NCBI RefSeq assembly: GCF_015182315.1
Contig: NZ_PRDL01000001.1
Span: forward strand, 1,860,001 to 1,924,000
Length of the DNA stretch: 64,000 nucleotides
Direction: 5' to 3'
Source: Cellvibrio polysaccharolyticus
GTDB lineage: Bacteria > Pseudomonadota > Gammaproteobacteria > Pseudomonadales > Cellvibrionaceae
Shown piece after piece: positions 1 through 8,420 of the stretch (positions within the stretch are counted from its first letter, which is position 1; each line of letters opens with the position of its first letter). The notes beneath the pieces were generated by a model, which worked only from the letters and a program-made list of their open reading frames with translations, was not told the origin of the DNA and did not search any database. The translations under genes were made by a program, and so were the position numbers.

Positions 1-109
1 CCTGATCCGGCGCATGGCGGGTTAATACCAGTTCGGTAACGCTACCGGTAGCGGTGTTGCTACCGGTTTCTGACGCAGGTGAAGGCAAATTGCGAAGTGC
101 ATTAGTCAC
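1..109 (-). CDS. sulA: SulA-like cell division inhibitor, N-terminal part (runs off window)
   Basis: Only the first 36 codons are inside the window. A GTG at 107-109 opens a frame that overlaps the lexA stop codon by a few bases and stays open to base 1. The peptide reads on through a Ser/Thr/Gly-rich start into a stretch containing TELVL, which resembles the beginning of the SulA core. The lexA-sulA order is common in gammaproteobacteria such as Pseudomonas. SulA blocks FtsZ polymerisation during the SOS response, and here it would be co-transcribed with lexA under LexA control. The identification rests mainly on position and a short resemblance; an unrelated gene is possible because the diagnostic C-terminal part is missing. 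Confidence 0.55.
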   Translation of the reverse strand, partial: MTNALRNLPSPASETGSNTATGSVTELVLTRHAPDQ

Positions 110-707
110 GGCGAATTACTCCAACACTCAAACCTTCAATGGCAAATTCGGCATCACGAAGATCCACTTCGATGACATTGAAATCGGGGTTTTCCGGCCA
201 CAATTCCACAATAGAGCGGTTACCTACGCGCTTGTAACGTTTAACGGTGACTTCATCACCAATGCGCGCTACCACTACCTGGCCGTTGCGCGCCTGATCG
301 GTGCGGTGCACCGCCAACAGATCGCCATCCATAATGCCGATGTCTTTCATACTCATGCCGCTGACTCGCAGCAGATAATCAGCATTGGGAGAGAAAAAGC
401 CGGTAGGAATGTTGCAGTAATCTTCGATATGTTCCTGCGCCAGAATAGGGCTACCGGCTGCTACGCGACCGACCAGCGGAATGCCCTGGCGGAGGTTGTC
501 CGGCAGGCGGATACCGCGAGAGGCGCCCGGAATAATTTCAATGGCGCCTTTACGTGCAAGTGCTTTGATATGTTCTTCGGCCGCGTTGGCCGATTTGTAA
601 CCCAGTTTGCGCGCAATTTCAGCCCGGGTTGGCGGGTATCCGGTGGCTTCGGCATAACTTCTGATCAGTTGTAAAACCTGTTCCTGGCGTGCAGTCAGAT
701 TGTACAT
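102..707 (-). CDS. lexA: LexA repressor (SOS regulator, self-cleaving)
   Basis: This is a 201-residue protein with the full LexA layout: a winged-helix DNA-binding domain (about 1-70) and an S24 peptidase-type C-terminal domain. The scissile Ala84-Gly85 bond lies in VAAGSP. The catalytic Ser119 (SGMSMKD) and Lys156 (TVKRY) sit at the same numbers as in E. coli LexA. It represses SOS genes until RecA filaments trigger self-cleavage. Two LexA boxes lie just upstream, so it is autoregulated. The next gene starts inside its stop codon, which implies one transcript. Confidence 0.97.
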   Translation of the reverse strand: MYNLTARQEQVLQLIRSYAEATGYPPTRAEIARKLGYKSANAAEEHIKALARKGAIEIIPGASRGIRLPDNLRQGIPLVGRVAAGSPILAQEHIEDYCNIPTGFFSPNADYLLRVSGMSMKDIGIMDGDLLAVHRTDQARNGQVVVARIGDEVTVKRYKRVGNRSIVELWPENPDFNVIEVDLRDAEFAIEGLSVGVIRRD

Positions 708-723
708 GGCGTGCTCCCAAAAT

Positions 724-739
724 CTGTTTATTTATACAG
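724..739 (-). promoter_or_regulatory. LexA (SOS) box 1 in the lexA promoter
   Basis: The minus strand reads CTGTATAAATAAACAG, a perfect match to the LexA operator form CTGT-N8-ACAG. It ends 17 bases before the lexA ATG, where a bound repressor would block transcription. Confidence 0.9.
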
Positions 740-742
740 TGG

Positions 743-758
743 TTGTGATTATATACAG
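743..758 (-). promoter_or_regulatory. LexA (SOS) box 2, imperfect
   Basis: The minus strand reads CTGTATATAATCACAA, with one full CTGT half-site and a degenerate second half (ACAA for ACAG). It is 3 bases from box 1. Tandem boxes ahead of lexA are known from E. coli, so cooperative autoregulation is likely. Confidence 0.7.
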
Positions 759-793
759 TATTGGGATTGCTGCAAGCCTGTTTTTTCGCCAGT

Positions 794-1630
794 TTACCGG
801 CTGCCTTTCAGTAGCACCGCATCCAGCATACGGGTGCTCAAAATGCGTTTTAAAAACCCCATCAAATAAGTAGGGAAGGTGACGTAATAGCGGGCTTTGG
901 GATTTTCTGCTTCCAGCGCATGCTTCAGGCGGAGGTAAACCGCTTCCGGCCCTTGTGTGAATCGCGATGCGGCGCCTTCTTTATTAAGCCGTTCCAGTGT
1001 TTGCCGGTATTGATCGGCAAAGCGGCTGCTGCCGACATCAATATTGCTATGGAGTGCCTCAAGGCCATTGGCGCGAAACCGGCTGAGAATAGGGCCGGGT
1101 TCAATCAGGCTGATATGGATGGGTGAGTCGTGCAGTTCAAGGCGCAGTGTGTCAGTCAGCCCCTCAATAGCAAATTTACTGGCGTTGTAGGCGCCGCGAA
1201 ATGGCATGGCGGCGAAGCCCAATACCGAGCTGTTTTGCACCACACGGCCATAACCCTGGGCGTGCATTACCGGCAGTATCAGGTTGGTCAGCTCATGCCA
1301 GCCAAATACATTGGTTTCAAATTGTTGCCGTAATACATCACGGCTCAAATCTTCTACCGCGCCGGGTTGGCCGTAGGCGCCGTTGTTAAACAAGGCATAA
1401 AGTTGCCCGCCAGTGATTTTCAGGGTTTCCTTAACGGCGCGTTGAATACTGGCAGAATCCGCGAGATCCATTTGCACGCAGGTCAGCCCCTCGGCTTGCA
1501 ACCTGGATACATCTGACAGTTTTCGACAGCTGGCGATAACGGTGTAGCCTTCCTGCTTCAATCGGGTTGCGCAGTAATGACCAATGCCACTGGAGGCACC
1601 GGTAACCAAAACGGTTTTAACGGGGTTCAT
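794..1630 (-). CDS. Short-chain dehydrogenase/reductase (SDR)
   Basis: This is a 278-residue classical SDR. The NAD(P)-binding glycine motif TGASSGIG is at about residues 10-17, the Asn/Gly strand reads NNGAYG (more usually NNAG), and the catalytic Ser/Tyr/Lys are in NSSVLGF and YNASK. An AGGGAA ribosome-binding site precedes the ATG. Such enzymes oxidise or reduce alcohols and ketones of lipids, steroids or sugars; the substrate cannot be read from the sequence. The C-terminal part is longer than in minimal 250-residue SDRs. It lies upstream of lexA on the same strand, but the LexA boxes in the gap argue for a separate lexA promoter. Confidence 0.88.
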   Translation of the reverse strand: MNPVKTVLVTGASSGIGHYCATRLKQEGYTVIASCRKLSDVSRLQAEGLTCVQMDLADSASIQRAVKETLKITGGQLYALFNNGAYGQPGAVEDLSRDVLRQQFETNVFGWHELTNLILPVMHAQGYGRVVQNSSVLGFAAMPFRGAYNASKFAIEGLTDTLRLELHDSPIHISLIEPGPILSRFRANGLEALHSNIDVGSSRFADQYRQTLERLNKEGAASRFTQGPEAVYLRLKHALEAENPKARYYVTFPTYLMGFLKRILSTRMLDAVLLKGSR

Positions 1631-1809
1631 GCAATGTTCCCTGGGTTATCAGTTATTGGGCGTAGCTTATCCGTCAAGCATGCAGCTGCTTTGCGCAGAT
1701 TAAAGCCAACGCATTCACATTTCTGCTGCAAAGCGCTTTGAGGCGTCATGGAGGTGATTAAAATAGCGCGTTTTTCCAATGAATAACTACTGTTTTGATG
1801 GAGCCAGAC

Positions 1810-2412
1810 ATGTCGGACGCCGTTCCTCCCCAATCATCCTCAGCGGAGCGTACCATTCCTCTGGTACAGAAGAAAAAATTATTGGAAGTGGGTGAAATAT
1901 CCAATTTGAGTTTCTGGATTGGCCATTGCTTCATGCTGCTGGCCACGGTGCTGGGTGTTTATCTGGCCGGTCAGCAGGGTTTGCGACAAGCCGTTGAGTT
2001 TGAACAAATCCAGAGTGATAAAAATAATTACTACCTGCGTCAATCACTGCACGATGAACTTAACGATAACCTGCAACTGATTCGTGAATATACTGAAAAA
2101 TTATCCGGCGTGAGTATTAGCTCTGCTCGTAGTCAGAATCTTACGCTGGATAAATTTGTCTGGGACACCATGCGTTATTCACCCGCCACACTGGAAACAC
2201 CGTCCGAGTTGCTGGGCGAAAGCCGGAAATTTTACCGTGATGTTAATGACGCTTACGAAAAAATTCGTAACGGTTATTTTCATTACCCGGAGCAGGGCGG
2301 CAAAGTGTTACTGGAAGTGGTTGCGCACATGGAAGCTAATGTATTGCCGCGTTTTCAGGAAAATCTTTCCGGTATTAAAGCGGTTCTGGATAAGAAAAAG
2401 GTAGCCCTGTAA
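1810..2412 (+). CDS. Unknown single-pass membrane protein, co-transcribed with the rhomboid gene
   Basis: I do not recognise this protein. It has about 200 residues: a polar N-terminus of about 35 residues, one hydrophobic segment (about 39-56) and a charged, helical remainder that probably lies in the periplasm. The start at 1810 is chosen because GGAG sits six bases upstream; in-frame TTG and ATG codons at 1795 and 1798 have no such site. The stop codon abuts the ATG of the rhomboid gene with no gap, so translation is probably coupled. A role as partner or substrate of the rhomboid protease is inference from this arrangement only. Confidence 0.75.
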   Translation: MSDAVPPQSSSAERTIPLVQKKKLLEVGEISNLSFWIGHCFMLLATVLGVYLAGQQGLRQAVEFEQIQSDKNNYYLRQSLHDELNDNLQLIREYTEKLSGVSISSARSQNLTLDKFVWDTMRYSPATLETPSELLGESRKFYRDVNDAYEKIRNGYFHYPEQGGKVLLEVVAHMEANVLPRFQENLSGIKAVLDKKKVAL

Positions 2413-3507
2413 ATGAGCGCTGTATTGAATTGTCCGCACTGCGGAAATGTTTCGATGGAATTGCGTGAATTGCATGGTCATGAATTGCAAACCTGTCCGC
2501 AGTGTCATGGTTTGTGGTGTGATGATGGCGATTTATCGACAGCGATTCGCAATAAAAATGGCATGAGCGATGCCTATTGTATCAAGCAAGGTTTCGGTGA
2601 AACCCTTGATGGTCATCATTATGAATGCCATCGTTGTCATGTGCCGATGAAACAGGTGCATTTATTAAAAGACTACCACGTGACCCTGGATACCTGCCCG
2701 ACCTGTAGTGGAATCTGGGTGGATGGTGACGAAGTGTCGATGGTGCTGGCTGCGCCGAAGTTGCAGGATGCCCTTGAGCAGCTCAACGCTAAAGTGAATA
2801 CCAAAAGCTGGCTGTTTCAGTTTTTGACGCGTATGCCCCGTGAATACAACATCAAGCCGCACCGTAAACCCTGGATGACCTGGTCGCTGCTGCTTATTAA
2901 TACCTTGATCTTTTTTGCCTATGGTTTCGATGAGGTATCAACCGACTGGGTGTACACATGGTTTGCGGTGGATTCCGAACCGCTATTGCGCGGCGAACAT
3001 TTATGGTCGTTACTCAGCTACCAGTTTTTGCATGGCGGAATTATCCATTTGGTGGGGAATTTATATTTCCTCTGGATTATTGGTGACAACCTTGAGGATG
3101 CGCTGGGCCCCTGGAAGTATCTCGCGGCTTATCTGTTCTGTGGCGTTATCGCGGCGCTGGTTGAGTTGCTGGCGTCGCAGGTGTCCCGTGGCGAATTATT
3201 AATGGTGGGTGCCAGCGGCTCCGTTGCCGGTTTATTCGGTATGTATTTAATCTGGTTTCGCCACGCCAGTATCACCTTTATGTTTGTGGTATGGCAGAAA
3301 AAACTGAAACCTGTCTGGTATTTTGCTATTTGGGCAGGGATCAATATTTTCGGATTGATGAGCGAAGATTTATCCGTAGCCTATTGGGCTCATCTGGGTG
3401 GCTTGGCGGCTGGTTTGCTGGTCGGTGTCATCTGGAAAGAAAAAGTGCTTGCGCATAATCCGCTTATTCAAATGCTACAGCGACCGGAAGCACGGATTAT
3501 TCGTTAA
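2413..3507 (+). CDS. Zinc-ribbon / rhomboid intramembrane serine protease fusion
   Basis: This is a 364-residue protein. Residues 1-100 hold two TFIIB-type zinc ribbons built from CxxC pairs (CPHC, CPQC, CHRC, CPTC). From about residue 155 it is a polytopic rhomboid with HGGIIHLVGN in helix 2, the catalytic serine in GASGSVAGLFG and the catalytic histidine in AHLGG. Rhomboids cleave transmembrane helices within the membrane. The zinc ribbons should face the cytoplasm and may bind a partner or nucleic acid. Both catalytic residues are present, so it is probably active. The gene starts directly at the stop codon of the preceding membrane-protein gene. Confidence 0.93.
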   Translation: MSAVLNCPHCGNVSMELRELHGHELQTCPQCHGLWCDDGDLSTAIRNKNGMSDAYCIKQGFGETLDGHHYECHRCHVPMKQVHLLKDYHVTLDTCPTCSGIWVDGDEVSMVLAAPKLQDALEQLNAKVNTKSWLFQFLTRMPREYNIKPHRKPWMTWSLLLINTLIFFAYGFDEVSTDWVYTWFAVDSEPLLRGEHLWSLLSYQFLHGGIIHLVGNLYFLWIIGDNLEDALGPWKYLAAYLFCGVIAALVELLASQVSRGELLMVGASGSVAGLFGMYLIWFRHASITFMFVVWQKKLKPVWYFAIWAGINIFGLMSEDLSVAYWAHLGGLAAGLLVGVIWKEKVLAHNPLIQMLQRPEARIIR

Positions 3508-3564
3508 CAGGCTGTATCCTTTTCCCTCATACATGCGTTGATATAACATCGAGCGAGCACCGTT

Positions 3565-3803
3565 CGAGTTTGGCGTTGGGAAGTTTGTTCCAAAACCGTC
3601 AAGTCAGGGACGCCCGCCATGGATGGCGGAAGTTAGTGCAATGCAGGAGCAATTGCCGTTGACTCGAGGGAGCTATATGGGTGGAGTACGCACATAGCAA
3701 AACATGTTTTGCGCGCACGGAACGACAATCATCTGCGATGATTGACCGGCTCCGCTTGCGGATATTTATGCGCTTTTGGAACAAACTTCACAATGACAAA
3801 CGG
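3565..3803 (+). repeat. Structured dispersed repeat, copy A (long form, about 239 bp)
   Basis: Outer arms at 3569-3595 and 3774-3800 are inverted complements with about three mismatches; the inner 16 bases of the arms (3580-3595 and 3774-3789) match perfectly. The ends share GTTCCAAAA with copies at 22.4, 31.1 and 58.4 kb, but the adjoining 12 bases are unique to this copy. Nested inside are smaller hairpins: one with arms CCGCCAT/ATGGCGG, a GCAAAACATGTTTTGC palindrome and CAATCATC-TGC-GATGATTG. The element lies between convergent genes, with its GCGC end 45 bases past the sugar dehydrogenase stop. It matches no repeat family I know. Confidence 0.85.
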
Positions 3804-3848
3804 CCATAATGGCACAAGGTTCAGATAGATTGCGCAGAGGCTTTCAGT

Positions 3849-5423
3849 TTATGCTGAGACAGGTGTAACCTTCACAATCCTTCCTTTCTCACTATCAATC
3901 AACAAATAAATATTGCCATCCGGGCCTTCCACCACGTGGCGGATGCGTTCTCCGAGTTCCTCAAATAAGGTTTCTGCCTCTACCACTTTGTCGCCGTCCA
4001 GGCGCACTCGTTGCACATTGCGAGCAGCCAGGGCGGATACCAGCAAATCACCTTTCCATGCTGCGAATGCATCGCCTTTATAAATCGCCATACCGGAAGG
4101 TGCGATAGAAGGAGTCCAACCCAGCAGCGGTTGTTGTGTGCCTTCATAGTCTTTAAAGGGTGTTACGCGCGCACCGGTGTAATCCAACCCGGCGGTCGCA
4201 ATCGGCCACCCATAATTTGCACCGGCGATAATACGGTTAAGCTCGTCACCGCCGCGAGGGCCGTGCTCGTGGGTTAGCAAACGCTTGTTGTCGGCATCGT
4301 AAACAATGCCTTGCACATTGCGATGGCCGTAACTGTAAATTTCCGGGGCAACACCGGCACGATCAACAAAAGGGTTGTTGGCAGGCACCGAGCCGTCTGC
4401 ATTCAGGCGCACAATTTTGCCGAAGTGATTGTCGAGGCGTTGTGCTTCTTCGCGATAATCAAAGCCATCGCCCAGCGTTAAAATCAATGTGCCATCGGCC
4501 AGCCACGCCATGCGCGCACCATAATGCGCGGCGCCGCCACTGCGTGCCGGTTGGCTGCGAAAAATTTCCTGGAGGTTTTCCAGTCGATGCCCGGCCAGTG
4601 TGGCGGTAGCAAGGCAGGCATGGTTCGCCGCCAGGGTGCCGCAGGAATAGGACAGATAAATCCGTTGGCTTTGTTCAAAGTCCGGAGCGAGCAAAATTTC
4701 TTTCAGGCCGCCCTGGCCTTTGGCGAGCACGTCGGGAACACCGCCAATCGGGTCTGCATGCAAACGCCCGTCGGCATCTACCACACGCAAGCGGCCCGGT
4801 TTTTCAGTGACCAGCGCCCGCCCATCGGGCAAAAATGTCATCGACCAGGGAAAGGCGAGACCATCTACCCAGGTTGCTGTTTGATACGGGCGATCGTTGG
4901 CCCGGGTTTCTGCGGGTAGCAAAAAAGAGGCAGTTGCCAACAGTAAAACCGGTATTACCGGCTGCACGCCGGGTAAGCGGTTGTTGCTGTGGTAAAGCCG
5001 TGAGAACAACCAGCCGCCCAGTGCTGCGGTTGCCAGTAACGCCAAGGTGCCGCCGCCACTGCGTGTAGCTGCAATCAAGGTGGGCATGGGGGCAACCATA
5101 TCCGTCACTTTAAAAGCTACCCATAAACCTGCCGCAGCGGCCAACGCACTTAATGCGGCTTTGTGGCGGGGAACGAGAGGGCGCACCAGTAATAACGCAA
5201 CTAATAAAGATGGCAGCAAACCCGCTGCAAGAATGCCCAGGTAAGCGGGAGCAAAGCCGACGATGTCTTGCAGGGTTGTTTGCAGGCGTAACCCGAAGGA
5301 AATTGGCGCGCCCAAACGCTGTAATTCCAGCAGGTTAAATTGGGTTTGAACAATGGTGCCCAGTAGCCCGGCTACCACCAGTGCTACCAGAAAACAGCCT
5401 GTGAAACGCAAAAAACTCTGCAT
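3849..5423 (-). CDS. Membrane-anchored PQQ-type aldose sugar dehydrogenase (YliI/GSDH family)
   Basis: This is a 524-residue protein. Residues 1-170 carry about four hydrophobic segments, followed by a signal-like stretch ending near ETRAND. The remainder is a six-bladed beta-propeller of the glucose/sorbosone dehydrogenase family, with blade motifs such as PWSMTFLPDG, GLKEILLAPDF, YGHRNVQG, HEHGPRGGDELN and IAPSGMAIY. Soluble family members oxidise aldoses with PQQ in the periplasm. The membrane anchor here could pass electrons to the respiratory chain (inference). The start at 5423 is preferred over an upstream ATG at 5525 because AGAGGGG lies just before it and the hydrophobic region follows at once. 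Confidence 0.85.
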   Translation of the reverse strand: MQSFLRFTGCFLVALVVAGLLGTIVQTQFNLLELQRLGAPISFGLRLQTTLQDIVGFAPAYLGILAAGLLPSLLVALLLVRPLVPRHKAALSALAAAAGLWVAFKVTDMVAPMPTLIAATRSGGGTLALLATAALGGWLFSRLYHSNNRLPGVQPVIPVLLLATASFLLPAETRANDRPYQTATWVDGLAFPWSMTFLPDGRALVTEKPGRLRVVDADGRLHADPIGGVPDVLAKGQGGLKEILLAPDFEQSQRIYLSYSCGTLAANHACLATATLAGHRLENLQEIFRSQPARSGGAAHYGARMAWLADGTLILTLGDGFDYREEAQRLDNHFGKIVRLNADGSVPANNPFVDRAGVAPEIYSYGHRNVQGIVYDADNKRLLTHEHGPRGGDELNRIIAGANYGWPIATAGLDYTGARVTPFKDYEGTQQPLLGWTPSIAPSGMAIYKGDAFAAWKGDLLVSALAARNVQRVRLDGDKVVEAETLFEELGERIRHVVEGPDGNIYLLIDSEKGRIVKVTPVSA

Positions 5424-5604
5424 GCGAACCCCTCTATGTTGATGAACAACGTTAGATGATGAAAAAGTTGAATTGTACTCATCATTATAGAAGCCGCTAC
5501 CCATTCGCAACCTCCACGCACTCAATGACTATCGCGGTGCTTTCATGCCGGGATCACGCCGCTGTTCTACCGCCAAACGCTTTCTCTTTCACTCGATGAT
5601 CGCC

Positions 5605-6555
5605 TTATAAAGCGGTGTGTGCATTGGCAACCACCGGAGCCGCCAGCGACAGCATTTGCCGCAAATGCCGGGTTTCATCGACCGGGCTTCGGCCGAACAA
5701 ACGTTTAAATTCCCGGCTGAACTGCGAAGCGCTTTCGTAGCCCACTTGTTCAGATGCAGTGGCAGCATTCAGGCCTTTGCGGATCATGATCAGCCGCGCC
5801 TGGTGCAAGCGAATGGTTTTTATGTATTGGATGGGCGAGGTGTGGGTAACATTTTTAAAATGTGCGTGAAAAGCAGGCACACTCAAATTGGCTTCTTTCG
5901 CCAGACTGGTTACATCCAGTTGGCCGGCGTAATGATGGTGAATGCGATGCAGTACTTTGGCGATGCGACCAAAATTGCCACCTTGTTCCAGGGCGGCGCG
6001 CAGTCTGCCGCCCTGGCTGCCGGTTAACACCCGATAAGTAATTTCCCGAAAAATGGATGGGCCAAGCAATTTGGCTTCGGTGGGTGAGCACAATGCTTCC
6101 AGCAGCCGCAGGGTTGCTTCTTCCAGTTTGGTTTCCATCGCGGTGGCATAAAGTGTGGCCGGTTGTTCGGGCGCATCGTTTGATACCGACTGTGCCAGCT
6201 CGGCGGTGGTAGCCGGGTCGATACGCAGCACAAGGCCCAGCAAGGGTTCTTCTTCACTGGCTTCGGTTTCGATGGTGAGAGGCAAGGGCACCGACAACAC
6301 CAGATACTGTTGCGGATCGTATACGTACATCTTGCCGCCATGAAAACCGCGCTTTCGCCCCTGCACCATAATCACAATGCCGGGTTCATAGAGTGCCTGC
6401 GCGCACGACATGGGTTGATCGGCTCGCATAAACATCACGCCATCAAGCAGCGATTGGGTATAGCCCTCGCGCGGCGCAAGTTCGCGGAGCAAGCGGATCA
6501 TCCGTGCCTGTGTCGAGTTTGTCGCTGTAATCATTGATGTGTCGGTTTGAGTCAT
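5605..6555 (-). CDS. AraC-family transcriptional regulator
   Basis: This is a protein of about 316 residues. It has an AraC-type N-terminal domain (VMFMRADQP, GIVIMVQGRKRG) of the kind that binds a small ligand, then two C-terminal helix-turn-helix motifs; the second includes GYESASQFSREFKRLFGRSP. It is divergent from the SDR gene at 6725 with about 170 bases between them. In proteobacteria this regulator subtype often controls an adjacent oxidoreductase gene, so the SDR is the probable target. The 6555 start leaves out an N-terminal extension that would run into the shared promoter region. Confidence 0.9.
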   Translation of the reverse strand: MTQTDTSMITATNSTQARMIRLLRELAPREGYTQSLLDGVMFMRADQPMSCAQALYEPGIVIMVQGRKRGFHGGKMYVYDPQQYLVLSVPLPLTIETEASEEEPLLGLVLRIDPATTAELAQSVSNDAPEQPATLYATAMETKLEEATLRLLEALCSPTEAKLLGPSIFREITYRVLTGSQGGRLRAALEQGGNFGRIAKVLHRIHHHYAGQLDVTSLAKEANLSVPAFHAHFKNVTHTSPIQYIKTIRLHQARLIMIRKGLNAATASEQVGYESASQFSREFKRLFGRSPVDETRHLRQMLSLAAPVVANAHTAL

Positions 6556-6724
6556 GTGCGTTTCTGCCGCCTGTGAGTAACAGGCACTATAAAAACATAA
6601 TTTCCACCGGTTTTGCATCGCTCGAATAGGATTAGGCAAACACCGAAGACGAACGGGTCTTAGCCTGGTGGGTGCAAATTTTTATGATGGCTGCTGTTAC
6701 CCACCCTCTTCAGGACGCAACATC

Positions 6725-7462
6725 ATGAATAAAATTTCTCAAAGCAAAGTGATTTTACTGACCGGCGCCAGCAGTGGTATTGGCGAAGCGGTTGCCCGTT
6801 ATCTAGCAGCGCAAGGCCATCGGCTGGTTATTGGTGCCCGGCGTACCGATCGTTTGGAAAGTCTCGCGCAAGCCATTCGTCAGCAAGGCGGTACCGTCGA
6901 TTTCCAGACGCTGGATGTTACCCGCCAGGATGATGTAAAAGCTTTTGCAGATTTTGCCCTGGCCATTCACGGCCGTATTGATGTCATTATCAATAATGCC
7001 GGCGTGATGCCGCTGTCTCCTATGTCTGCTTTAAAAGTAAGCGAGTGGGATCAGATGGTCGACGTCAATATTCGCGGTGTGCTGTATGGCATTGCGGCGG
7101 TGCTACCCACCATGCAAGCGCAGCAGAGCGGGCAGGTGATTAACGTGTCATCGATTGGTGGGCTTTATGTTATGCCAACGGCTGCGGTGTATTGTGCAAC
7201 CAAGTTTGCGGTGCGTGCAATTTCCGATGGTTTGCGTCAGGAAAACCAGCACATCCGCGTCACCTGTGTTTACCCTGGCGTGGTTGAATCCGAGTTGGCT
7301 CATACCATTACCCACGCCGATACCGCCGAAATTATTGATGCGTTTCGTAAAGTGGCTTTAAAACCGGAAGCCATTGCAGCGGCGATTGCGCATGTCATTA
7401 ATCAGCCGGACGATGTCAACACCAGTGACATTGTTATCCGCCCCACCGCCAGCCCGGCGTGA
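6725..7462 (+). CDS. SDR family NAD(P)-dependent oxidoreductase
   Basis: This is a 245-residue classical SDR with cofactor motif TGASSGIG, structural NNAG, and catalytic Ser/Tyr/Lys in NVSSIGG and YCATK. The overall pattern is close to the YdfG-like NADP-dependent dehydrogenases of hydroxy acids or ketones. The start at 6725 is chosen from an AGGA site and conserved length. It is divergent from an AraC regulator that probably controls it, and a strong hairpin terminator follows 21 bases after the stop. The substrate is unknown. Confidence 0.9.
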   Translation: MNKISQSKVILLTGASSGIGEAVARYLAAQGHRLVIGARRTDRLESLAQAIRQQGGTVDFQTLDVTRQDDVKAFADFALAIHGRIDVIINNAGVMPLSPMSALKVSEWDQMVDVNIRGVLYGIAAVLPTMQAQQSGQVINVSSIGGLYVMPTAAVYCATKFAVRAISDGLRQENQHIRVTCVYPGVVESELAHTITHADTAEIIDAFRKVALKPEAIAAAIAHVINQPDDVNTSDIVIRPTASPA

Positions 7463-7483
7463 ACCCGGTGTAAAAAAGATCAG

Positions 7484-7525
7484 ACCGATTCGCTCTATAG
7501 CGAATCGGTTTTTTGTTTTTTAGTT
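7484..7525 (+). terminator. Rho-independent terminator after the SDR gene
   Basis: An 11-bp perfect stem (ACCGATTCGCT / AGCGAATCGGT) with loop CTAT is followed by a run of T residues. Confidence 0.93.
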
Positions 7526-8420
7526 TGGATACTATGTGTCACATAGTCATTTTTTGAAAGATATTTGCTATATCTTTTTTAAAAATTATTTCCAAACTGA
7601 ATTCATAAATTCAATTTATTTGTCTGATGTTTGATAAATGTGAATCCGATTACATAAAGCCATTATTTTTTTGTGGACTAATTTTTATTTATTTGTAAAA
7701 TCCCCCGAAATACTGAAGCGTTTCACAAAGCTTCGAGATTCTGTTGCTGGACTAAAAAAATAGATTTTACTAAACCGTATAGTCAGAGCGTTGATATCTT
7801 TCTGAAATCAATAAGCCGATCGTAGTTTGTCGCTTTATTCCTCCGTCGGAAAGACGTTGTTATCAATTTCAATTGAATGATCACTGTTGAAATCAGCACG
7901 GCGTGCTGGTTTTGCTCATGCGTTGCATTTTTAAAATTTCAATTTTTGGGTTTTCCTGGATAGAAAATAATACAAACGATAGAGCTACCGGATTAGCTGA
8001 TGAAAATTTTAAAAAGACTGACCCATTTCCCGATCTTTGTTGCCTGCGCTGCTGGCTATCAGTTTGCGTTGGCGCGAAATTCTTTATTTGCCCATCGTAT
8101 AGCAACAAACTCCACCCATTCCCTCTATCGCATAGCGTCTTTTTTTGATGGTGTTTTGTCACACGGTTTTCATCTGCCCGTGATAAATCCTGCCGTCAGT
8201 TGGATAAAGCTCAGGTTATCTCTCAGGAATTTATTGACTCACAGTCCTGATGTTGCCAGGGAACCAGGTTTTTAAAGCCGGAAGGAAACGCCTTCAGGTT
8301 TTGCCGAATTGTCGATGTCGATGTCGATGTCGGTCGGCGAGTGCGATTGTGATGATTGCAGTTTTTTGATGGAACATTGCCGGGTAATGCCGGTGTTTAC
8401 TAAAAAAAGAGGAAGATACC
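7526..8420. other. Long AT-rich intergenic region upstream of the CBM2 redox operon
   Basis: About 900 bases hold no gene I can support. The first 300 bases are visibly AT-rich. There is a 17-base perfect palindrome, ACTATGTG-T-CACATAGT, at 7531-7547, a small hairpin AAAGATAT-TTGCT-ATATCTTT at 7557-7577, and a GTCGAT hexamer repeated about 3.7 times at 8311-8332. An open frame at 8000-8275 starts with a weakly signal-like stretch, but it has no recognisable family and poor composition. The length suggests a long regulated leader for the operon that follows. Confidence 0.6.

Noticed and set aside
2413..3507. Rhombosortase partner of the rhombotail lipoprotein
   Set aside because: The zinc-ribbon fusion and sequence place it in a different rhomboid group, and it lies 29 kb away.
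3599..3784. Open reading frames within the dispersed repeats (also near 31.1, 22.4 and 58.4 kb) encoding similar short peptides
   Set aside because: Their similarity comes from the DNA repeat itself. Reading frame and length are not conserved among copies, and hairpins fill the sequence. No ribosome-binding site is convincing.
8000..8275. Small signal-peptide-like gene in the AT-rich leader
   Set aside because: It has no recognised family, weak start context and unusual composition, and it overlaps other open frames of similar quality on both strands.
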